64,000 nt of DNA, taken from assembly GCA_007449985.2 (NCBI GenBank), contig VIIQ02000148.1, forward strand, positions 62,001 through 126,000, read 5' to 3'. Both the position numbers and the translations under genes were made by a program. The DNA is from Desmodesmus armatus. Its lineage: Eukaryota > Chlorophyta > Chlorophyceae > Sphaeropleales > Scenedesmaceae. The notes below the pieces were generated by a model, which was not told the origin of the DNA, did no database searches, and saw nothing but the letters and a program-made list of their open reading frames with translations. Shown here piece by piece: positions 1-11,000 of the stretch; the stretch's first letter is position 1, and every line of letters begins with the position of its first letter.

Positions 1-380
1 TGACGGCAGCATGAGGCAGAAACAGGGGTTGGGGGTGGGGGGGGGGGGTGGGCAGGAGCAGGAACATACACCAGGTGACACATTCCAATGTGTTGAAAAC
101 AGACAGCAGCAACTACTGCTTGCGACCAGAGTCAACCTGACAGCAGCATCATGCGGACACAGATGCAGATACAGAGGGGGGGGGGGTGGCAGGAGCAGAA
201 ACATTCAACAGGTGACACTTCTGAATGTGTTGAAAGCAGACAGCAGCAAGTACTGCTTGCGGCCAGAGTCGGCCTCACGGCAGCATCATACAAAGACGGA
301 GGGGTTGTCAGGAACAGGAACATTCACAATGAGTGGCATGTGCAGATGTGTTCAAAGCAGACAGCAGCATGTGTTCAAAC
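1..380. repeat. Tandem repeat of about 135-140 bp, roughly 2.6 copies
   Basis: Three successive blocks share the order 'cagcatgag/catcatgcgg', a poly-G run, 'caggagcaggaaca', 'ggtgacac', 'tgttgaaaacagacagcagca' and 'gcttgcgaccagag'. The blocks begin near 9, 147 and 284. The third is shortened and lacks most of the G run. It ends where a copy of exon 15 of the EH gene begins, so it probably lies in an intron of that minus-strand gene. Confidence 0.75.
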
Positions 381-755
381 CCACCTGCATGTCCAGTGCA
401 GCCTTCCTTGCCGCTGCAGCCGCCTGCTGCGCCCCCTGCCTTGTCCTCGCCCTGCATGACCCTACTTGGACCTATCCCCCCCCCCCCCCCCCAAAAACAC
501 AAACCCCGATACACACACCATGTAACTCATGTGTGTAACACACACCCCATACCCCCCCCCCCCCACAACACACACCTGCATGTCCGCCTCCTGCTGCACC
601 TCCTGCCCTGCCTCCCCCCCCTGCGCACCTCTACTTGACCCTATCCCCCCCCTAATACACCCCCACTCCCACCTGCATGTCCAGCGCTGCCTTCCTCGCC
701 TCTGCAGCCGCCTGCTGTGCCATCAACCCACCAACCTCATGCAACTCTTCTTGGC
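378..755 (-). repeat. Two intronic copies of EH-gene exon 15 with its donor site
   Basis: The minus-strand exon at 924-1009 ends with codons for AARKAALDMQ and a GTGGG donor. The same edge recurs at about 667-755 (MAQQAAAEARKAALDMQ, donor kept) and at 378-445 (shorter, decayed upstream). The copies lie about 255-290 bp apart. Either could still be spliced as an alternative exon or could be inert. The duplicated block includes coding sequence, splice site and flanking intron. Confidence 0.75.
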
Positions 756-923
756 CCTGACGCGCCCCCTCCCTCCTAAGACACACACGCCTTTACCCCC
801 ACCCCAAACACACATACTTGGCCCTATCCCCCGCCCCCCAAACACACACCCACTACCCCCCCCCCAACACACACCATCCCCCCCCCCCACACACACAAAC
901 ACACACACCCCAAACACACCCAC

Positions 924-3900
924 CTGCATGTCCAGTGCGGCCTTCCTTGCCTCTGCAGCCGCCTGCTGCGCCATCAACCCACCAACCTCACGCTCAAGCG
1001 CAACAAGCTCTGCATGGCACACAGGGACACACAGGGGTACAAGCAGGACAACCTGATAGTGAGTGGTTGTGTGCCACACACTATGAAAGGGCAACAAGCT
1101 CTGCATGGCAGGGAACACACAGTGGTACAAGCAACAGACGCACACTGTCACACTGGTTGGACGCTGATCAGGCTGAAGCCGACAGCAAGACTAGCCTCAC
1201 GGCAGGTTGTTGGGGTGGCGGATGAGGGTTTAGGCCACACCCTACAATGGTGATTGATGCAGCACTGTGAGGCCATCCCACCCCACCCCCACACACAGGC
1301 TCTCGATCAACCTCCTTGCAAGGCCTCTCTCTTTCTGATTCCCTGGCATCACTCTGTACCCTACCCGTGCTCCCTTCTTCCGTCGCTGTCACTTCCACTC
1401 CCTCACTGCCTGCCAGTGTCCCTCTCTAGTCGTTATGCAGCCCTACACCACTCAATTAGCCTCTCCTTCTTTGTCCACCTTCCCGCCCCTGACATCACCT
1501 CCTCCTTTGCTCCCCCCTTCTCCTTCCGCCCCACCTTTAGCTCTCCCCCATGCCAATCTTCGCCTTTCGGGTTGACGTTACTTGTCCGTCGTCCTCCCCT
1601 ACCCGCCCCCCCCCCCCCCCCCCCCCCGGCCGCCCCTCTGCCGCTTTCCCCCTCCTCACCCTCGGGGTTGAGCTTCTTGTACAGCTGTCAGTCCCTGCCT
1701 TCGTCCTCCTCCCTTCCCCCCCTGCTCGTCACTCCCTCCCTCACCCCCCCCCCCCCGGGCCCCCTCACCCTCAGGGTTGAGGTTCTGCGCCATCTCCAGC
1801 TCCTGCTGCAGCAGCTGCAGGCGTGTGAGGGCCTCAGCCTTGCGCGCAAGCAGGTCCTGAAGCTGCTTCCGGGCCTTGCTACCAGCCTCAGCCTGACTCT
1901 GGGCAGCTGCGGCACATGAACATGAACATGGACCTTAGCAGTCACTATGTCAACAATTGTTGCTGAACGGTGGTGCAGAAAAGGGACACAATGTGTGTTG
2001 AGTGATTGCCCTGCTGCTGCTTGCACGCCTTGCTGCCTGCTTCGGCCTGACTCTGGGCGGCTGCAATAGCACGCATGAACATGAACATGCAGGCAGGCAG
2101 TCAAATTGTCATCCCAAAGCGGCTGCAAAAGCACGCATGAACATGAACATGCAGGCAGGCAGTCACATTGTCATCCCAAAGCGGCTGCAATAGCACGCAT
2201 GAACATGAACATGCAGGCAGGCAGTCACATTGTTATCAAAAAGCACAATAAGCACATTGCTCATGCATCTTGGATGCATTTTCAATTGACCAGCTGCATC
2301 GCATGGGACACTTTTGGACCAGTTTCATTCAGCAGGTACAGCTGGGCCATTGGTGGGCTGAGCCAAACTGGATCCCACAAGTATGGCACCAACAAAAGCC
2401 TCGAACCTCAAACTGCACGTCCATGCCTGACCCAGCTGTGCCCTGTTGTTGCGCAGCACGCACCTGTGGCAACAACAAACCTAAACCCAAAACCCAAATC
2501 ATAAACCCTATACCAGGACCCCCCCCATGTTGCCTCACCCAGCTGTGCCCTGTTGTTGCGCAGCACGCACCCGTGGCAACACAAAATCTGAACCCTAAAC
2601 CCTATACCAGGACACCCCCCCCCCCATGTTGCCTCACCCAGCTGTGCCCTGTCATCTCGCAGCTCGAACGATACACATCACCGGTGCCAACACAAACACA
2701 TTCAAGCCACCCCCCCCCCCTACCCCCGAGGGGCCTCACCCAGCTGTGCCCTGTTGTAGCGCAGCACACACTCGCGGCGGCACACACCGCTCAACCCGAA
2801 GCGCAGCACACACCCGCCGTGACCCCCCCCCCCCCCCCGCGCACACACAACCAAACTCCTCAATCGCCCCCCCACCCCATCAGCTCACCCAGCTGTGCCC
2901 TGTTGTATCTCAGCTCCAGGTCCTCAGCCTCAGACTGCAGGCGAGCAGCACTGTCACCCGCCTGCACACACAGTGACATTGCAAGCACAGTCCAGTGCAG
3001 TAATTGGGGACAGGTTCCCAACCTCGGCACTAGCCAGAGAGCCTCGGGCTCATGAGGGTGCCCAGACGGCCTACTTGCGTACCCCAGTCTTTTAGGTCAG
3101 GTGAGAGGGCTGCAAACACAATTCAACATCACGCACTCACTCCAGTGGTGTGTGGTGCGCATCACATGTATGAGACAACTCTGATGGTCCGTGACACGAC
3201 TGGGACGCTAAGGAATTTTGCTCAGTTGCCACAATCCCTCCTACGATGATAACACAACAATATCATGACAAAAGGGATGCAGAACGCAAATCAGTGTGGT
3301 TTGCCTACACTGTAAAATGTGAGGCCCCGGGCCTCCAATCCTTCAATCAATACAATAATAACACAATAGTACAATAATAATACAATCATACAGTCCCTCC
3401 TGCCCCACCTGCAGCACCGCCACATCAATCTTGCTCTTGTACATCACAAGCTCCGACAGAGCCTCCTGGTAGGCCGCCAGACGAGCCTGCAGTGATCAAA
3501 GTGGCGCAGCACGCAGCACAGCACACAGCACGGCACAGCACACCACGTGGACAGCCAGCAGCACAGCAGTCAGCGCAGCCATCAGCACTACACAACAGCT
3601 CCCAAGGGCTTGGTACTCAGCACTGGGTGAGCTGCACTGACAGCCCTACAGAAGCACCCACAACGATGGGCAATGGCCAGCCCCGCAGCAAACCTGATCC
3701 GTGGGTGCCATGCACGACAGAAACCTACAGCACCTGCCAGTGGCCCAGCTTTGATGCTGTGACTCATGTTGCCACCCACTTACAGTTTCTGCCTTGGCGT
3801 CCGTCCGCAGCTGCTTACCAAGCAAGATAATGACAACACGATGCTGCAGTCCAACGATGTGTGGCATACTCAAACAAGCAAGCCCACCCACCTTTTGGTT

Positions 3901-6900
3901 TGCCGCGTCCGCCTCAGCCTGTCGCTGCTCCTGTTCCTTCTTCAGCGCCTCAGCACGCTCAGCCTCCCAGCGGGCCTTGTCAGCAGGCGCAAGCATACTG
4001 TGGCAAGGAGCACAGAGCAAACAAGCGAAGCCAGGAAAATGGTTAGCTGTCGCTGGCTCAAACATCACCAGATCACAAACCCATGTCTCTTGTCAACGAG
4101 CGAAAGTGCACTAACGCACAGCATGGCACTGCGGCAAGCAAGGAAGGAACCAGCACCCTCACACAGCCGCCGCAGACAGTACAGCCACTGGCAGCGACAC
4201 TTTGAAAAGGATCAACACAGAGGCTTGCCTGGGCTGACGCTCATGTGGACTTGGCCTTCGACACGCGGTACCAACAAGCAATAAAACAATAAAAAAAAGG
4301 CTCCAACCAATCCGCTACCAATGTAGCATATAGGGTACCTAAATGTCACCGCGATCGTTTTTCGGGCCTATGTAGCGTCCTGCTACACAAACATGCACCG
4401 AAGTTCAGGAGACTGCGCACTCTCGAAGACAGTGGTGCAGCGGCTGCGGCAGATAGCCCTCTGGTGTTAAACCAGTAAGGACACAGGCATACAGCCAGGT
4501 GGGGCCTGGGTCATCACAGGCTGCCAACACACACTACTGCCGCCAGCACATCACAACAGCATGATGCAAACAGATGCATGGGCCCTGCTGGGATTGTTTG
4601 CTTGGTCACACCCACGCCTGCTTGATGCCACTCATGTGTTCAACAGGACTGCCACATAAGGGGGGGGGGGGGGGTGAAATTGATGTTGTAAAAATGTGAG
4701 TGCAGCAGCTGTGGCAGGGCTTGTGTAGGTACAACCAGTGGTGACACAGGCAAACAGCCTAGTGGGCCTGGGTCATCACTGGCTGCCAACACAGACTGCT
4801 GCTGCAGCAACCGCTGCACAACAGGAGCATGGGCCGTGCTTGATGCTCAATTTCACAACGCTGCAAGACGGTGATGGGGTGGGCGACTACATCATGCGTG
4901 CAGGCAGAGCTTGTGCAATCAGAACCAGTGACGGTAAAGGCACACGGCCAAGGTGTCTGAGATCGCCACTGGGTGCCAACACAGGCTGCTGCCGCAGCCA
5001 ATGCATCACCACAGCACCTCTCAAACTGCACGCACTGCATGAGGCCTGAGGCCTTGCTGGGTTGCTTGGTTGCTTACATGCAGGACTGCCACAATACAGT
5101 GCATACAACTTCTGGGGAGGGAGCATGTCAAACAATAAATGAAAGAGTGGTGCAGCGGCTGTGGGATGGCTTGCGCAGTCAAAACCAGTGCTGACACAGG
5201 CACACAGCCAGGTGGGCTTGGGTCATCACAGGCTGCCAACACAGCCTACTGCTGCAGCCAACGCTGCACAACACAAGCATGGGCCGTGCTTGTGCTCAGT
5301 TGCCACAACAAATGCAACAGCGATCAGGGTGGGCGATGACAATGTTGGTGATTTCAGCCGCTGTGGCAGAGCTTGTGCAGTCAGAACCAATTGGTGATCC
5401 AGGCACATGGCCAAGAGTACCTTGACATCATCACTGGCTGCCCAACACAGGCCACTGCCGCGCCCAACAGATCACAACAGCTCAATGCAGAGCAGAAACA
5501 CAGACCATACTGGGTGGCGTGCTTGATCACATGCAGCCTGCGGCCTGCCACAAGAAACAGCGTTGAAACCCGGGGGGGGGGGGCAATACAACAAATGATG
5601 GTAGTAAAAAAAGGGTGCAGCGGCTGTGGCAGGGCTTGTGGAGTCAAAACCAGTGGTGACCCAGGCACACAACCTCGCGGGCCTGGGTCATCACTGGCTG
5701 AGAACACAGACTACTGCCGCAGCCACCGAGGCACCACCTCACACAATAACACAACAATGTGACTGCTGGGTGCCCAGACACTCGCTTGGTCACATGCATC
5801 ACTACGGCGCATAAAACGCTACTGCAAGCGCTAAGGGGGTGTGGGGTGGAGTGACTGAGGTGGGGTGGGGCGATGAAAAGTATGAACAGGCTGCGGCAGA
5901 GTGATAAGTAGGGTCAGACCAGTGGTAGCATCGGCACACAGCCCAGTGGGCCTGGGTCATCACGGGCTGAAACCGCAGCCTACCAGTGCAGCCACTGTAA
6001 CACCACTTTGTACAACACAGGCATGGGCCTTGCCTGGTACCTGCGTGAGACTGGGGTGACTACATGCTTCACGCATGGCCACATCGGCCAGCGGCAGAAA
6101 CGGGGAGACATGGCTCTCCCTGCCCCCAACACAAAACCGGGGCAGCAACAGATCCCTTCCAACCACTGCACACTGACATGCAGTATCCCAAGGTCAGATG
6201 AGCACCGTTGGGTTGGTGCTCGTGTGTCATTCCGAGGGGAGGACGCGGGTGGGGGGTTGGGGGGGGGGGGGGGGGGAGGAGCAGAGAAGCCCACAGATGG
6301 GGTGAGCATCATCCCGCCTTACCTTGCCACTGCTGTATCCAGCTCAGGCACTGCTGACGGCCCACTGTCAGGGACTGCCACACCCTCATACTTCACCTGC
6401 AACAAAATTAGGCAAGGCAGCAATACACATATAGCTGGCCCTTGCAGCAGTTGCCATTCGTGCTGACGAAGTTGAGCTACAGCCAACCAAATGACCCTGC
6501 AGCACAGACCCCAGCCGCTCAGATCCAACGGCTTACAGAGAGAGCGATGCGCACTCTGCCGCACGGGCCGGGTCTGTTGGGGGTGCCTGGTCGTATGCAT
6601 CAGTAATGGCCTAGACCCATAAACTGCACCCTGAACCACAACCCTCCTTGCTACACCCTGACCCAACCACTGCAAACAATGACTAAGAGCCAGAAAGACT
6701 GCGCACCTTGCCAGGAGGATCGGGTGACATTGGCAGTGTCTGGTCGTACGCATCGCCGTCGACCCATTACCCCCTTTCCACCACCCTCAACCCTAAAGCC
6801 TAACCCAACTGCTGGCATAAGTCGTGACTACATGACAACCAAGAGTGCGCTCCTTCCCCAATTTGTCTGGTTTTGTGGGCAGCGTTTGATTGTAGGCGTC

Positions 6901-7992
6901 ACATATAGCCTGCCCCCTACACAAACACCCTCAACCCCTGCCTCAACCTCAAATGGAGGTAGACATCAGTAATTGGATGTTACACAGAACATTGCCCATT
7001 TGGGGAGCCAACAAAAGGCTCATTGGGCAAAAGCAACTTTGAACCGAAACAAAGTGACCAACCACAGTAACCATCCTTTCCTTTTTGGTCCATCGTGCGA
7101 TCTTCACTCTACGTTCCTAATAAAGCAAACATCAACAAACCAAATGCGCACCTTGCCAGGAGGGTCTGGAATCTTGGGCAGTGTTTGGTCGTAGGCATCG
7201 CTGACTGCCTTGATAGCGCCCTTGTTCCCAAACTGACTGGACAGCGACCAGCTCTCAGCGCGAAGGGGACCACCGGTCATTCCTCCCGCTGCCGGCACAG
7301 CCGCACCGCCAGTGCTGCCGGGGCGGGAGCCAAAGCCACCACCGGTCATGGAAGGGGGCAGACCCTGCAAGTGTGTGAGGAGGGCACGCGTTGCGGTCCA
7401 CGACACAAAGACACAAGGGTTGGGGGGTGTAGGGGGGGGGGGGGGCGCCGGTCACGGATGGAGGCCCTGCAGTGCAAAGAGGTAGCACTCGCAGGATTGG
7501 GGCAACTTGGCATTTTCGGCGCAAGGCGTGCACATCCCGGGAGGGGGGCAGGGCAACTGACAGCAATGGGGGCAGCCCTGACAAGTGTAGTGTGGTGATA
7601 CGTGCAGTTTGGGGTATCACAAGTGCCAAGGGGCAGGCAAAAAAGTGGATGGCTGGCAAGCCGCAACCACCACCAGTCATGGATGGAGGCAGACCCTGCA
7701 AGTGTAAGAGGGAGGCACAGACCAACATTTATCACGTGTGTAGCTTCCCACGCAGTTCGCATGCACTTAAGTACTGAGCGGTCGTCACTTCCATGACGAT
7801 ATGCAGCACAGGCCAGTCGTATAAGTTGCATCCTCCATGTCCACATGCTTCGGAGTCAACGCACACGTGTGTGAGGACACATACACCTCTATGTGTTGAT
7901 CATTCATAGAGCAAGGTGCCCCACCTGATCACCAGATGCCCCCACCCACCAACACCTCAGCGAAGCAAAGCGCCCCCAACCCACCCAGCAAG

Positions 7993-8023
<31 letters not shown>

Positions 8024-11000
8024 GCACACCTGCAAGCCAGGTACAGCGCCCCCCATGCTGCTTGGCCGTGAGCCCAGTCCTGCAGACGGCTGCTGCTGCA
8101 TGCCTGTTGCTCCAGCTGCTGCTGGCACTGGCTGTTGGTAGGCAGGGGCAGGCTGTGGGCCTGTCATGCCGGCCGCTGCTGGCGCCACCTGCAGACGACA
8201 GATGTCGGCAGAAATGAAACATTAGCAGATGGAATTGGATCTTTAAAACAGAAGGGCGCATTAAACAAGGTTTTAGGATGGCAGTCCATCGCGGCCCGCA
8301 TGCTGTGGGCCTGTCACGCCAGCCACTGCAGGCGCAACCTGCAGGCAGACAGGATTCAGCAGGGTTCAAGAATGATCAGGGTTCAAGGTTGAACTTGGGT
8401 CCTTGGAAACAGACGGGCATCTGGAAAACTCAAAAACGCAGTGGTTGATGCATGGTAGTGGCTAAGCGTATTGCTGCACTGCACTGCACTGACCGACTGC
8501 TGCAGCGGTACATGACTTCTGCTGGGATTACAATAAGCCAGGTTGGCAGAGCGCCAGACTTCCTCGTCCTGGCCCCCTGCTAGCCCCATCCCTTGCTATG
8601 GCCAGGGTCCAGGGGGCAGCACTGCCAAAGCTGGTGACCGGTAGCTGGCGCGTTGTTGCGTCCCTATGCGGCAGATGTGGACGAAGCAAAGCTCCGCCCC
8701 CACTGCACCTCCCCGAAGGGCAGCAGGAAGGTGCAAGGTCGAGACCAATACTCTCTAACAACACCCCCCCCCCCTTGCCACCACAACGCCACAATGGCAC
8801 AAACACCCGCCCCCTACTTCACCCCCACTTGTAACCACAAAACCCCCAAGGCACAGGCATATTTTGAGGGCTTATAACCTCAACCCCTAAACCCTCACGC
8901 CCCCCCTCATGCACACACACCTGTGGCCAGGGTCCCAAAGGCAGCACTGTAGGCAGCCCCCTGACAACCCCCCTCCCATCTGCAACCACAAAACCACAAT
9001 GGCTCAGACACCACCCTCCTACCCCCCCTCCCCACGCACGCCCCCCCCCCCCCTGCCCCGCCCCGCCCCACACCTGTGGCCAAGGTCCCGGGGGCAGCAC
9101 TGTTGGCAGCTGCAGGCCTCGCCTCATGCCGTCCATGAGGAACATACAGCGCACAAACTGACCCTGGTTCAGGTGGCCTGCAGAGAAAGGCGGCAGCGAC
9201 ATGGGCAGAGCACAAGTATCAGCAGCTGTAACACACATGCCCTCCAGGTGTGAGCCACAGCTCTCCGCTTGGCGATGTCATGTATGCTGGAGCAACCTCC
9301 CTGAAAATTGACCACTCACCGAGGCGCTTCATACTTCACTCCCTCCTCTCACCCTTTTTTCCCGCACAAGCCCACCCCCAACCTGGGCTGCCTGCCACCA
9401 GGTCCCAAATGCATTTGAGGAGCACTTACTCCAGCCCCCTGCCTCTCCTTCATTCCAGCTGGCATTTCATGTCAACTCATTTAGCCCCATTCACTTGACC
9501 TCACAAGCGCGTGTCAAGCCCCCCAGCACCCCCCCCCCCCAAATCCCACACACCGTGCTTAGTGCGCTTAGTGTCTTACACATACAACATCTGAGCCACC
9601 CTGCAACATGCACCCACCTGAGTTGCCTGCCACCAGGTCCCACATGAGCTTCAGCAGCCCCTGGTCCAGCAAGCCCCCCCCCCCCACACACACACACACA
9701 CACGCATGCAGTCTCTCTGTCGACACACATCACCCTCTCCTCCAGCCCCCCCCCCCACACACACACACACGTAATCCCCCTGTCCCCCACCAGACATCTC
9801 CAAACCCTCAGGACCCACCTGCATTGCCAGTCACCAAGTCCCACATGCGCTTAAGCAGCCCCATTGTCCAGCAACCCCCCCTCCCTTCCCAAATCCCAGC
9901 TTGCGCCGCATGCAACTCATTCTCCACATTCCCTGTCACTATACCTCGCAAGCGTGTCTTACCTCCCCCCCCCCCCCCCACACACACACACGCACAAAAC
10001 CTCAGCTCTCCCGCAACTACTCCCCAAAAACCACCAAGGAACCCCACCCACCTGCATTGCCAGCCACCAGGTCCCACATGCGCTTCAGCAGCCCCTTATC
10101 CAGCCCAGACTGCATGAACACTGGGAAGCACTCCGAGCCCTTGACAACTCCATCCCTATCTGCATCCACACCAACAAACACGGCAGCATAGCGCTGCATG
10201 TCTGCTGCAGTGGGAGGGGTGTAACCCGGAGGGTACACCAGCGGGCCAGCTGCTGCTGCTGCTGCTGCTGCTGCAGGGGGCATGCCGGTGTAACCGGCCC
10301 CGGCGGGACCACCAGTGTAACCAGCCCCGGCGGGACCACCGGTGACGCGGGCACCTGGCCCTAGATTGGCACTGGGTGGGCCAGATCCGGTGGGCCCTGC
10401 TGCTGCTGGCATGCCTGGTGGGGCCAGGTAAGGGTAGGGGGGCCGGGCTCCAGTGGCCTGCAGGCACAGCACACATGTGCACACATGCGCATGAACATGA
10501 ATGTGCAGGACCGTTCACCTCCTTAAAACTTTGCAACGTGGGCCTTGCAGCATGGAAAAAAGCACAGCTGCAGCACTGCTTTCACTGCTGCAATGCTGCC
10601 ACATTGCACCTTTTGCGTGCTTCTGCATTGCCGTCCAACGTGGCAGCATTGCAGCAGTGAAAGCCTATGCACAACCATATCAACAAAACACCATGTTGTT
10701 GGCGAAGCATTGTGGCCTGGCAGGCGCTATGGAGCACCCCGTGGTGATGTCCCCCCCCCCCCCCCCCGGCGCAGCATTTTGCAATGTGTTTTGGGATTGA
10801 CAAGGCACAAGCACCTTGCGACATTTACCTGTGGCGTGTATGGGGTGCCTCCAGTCATCTGTGGGGTGTAGGGCACACCGCCCGTCACTTGAGGAGTCAG
10901 CCCAGTGATCTACACAACAAAGACACAGCACAGCAGTGGACAAATGCATGCCCCCCAAATGTGCATCATGGGCAGTGAAATCAATGACCACAAAGGCACA

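Noticed and set aside
11..638. Long Pro/His/Thr-rich plus-strand frames at the left edge
   Set aside because: They are translations of C runs and CA microsatellites on the strand opposite the EH gene and have no family or splice support.
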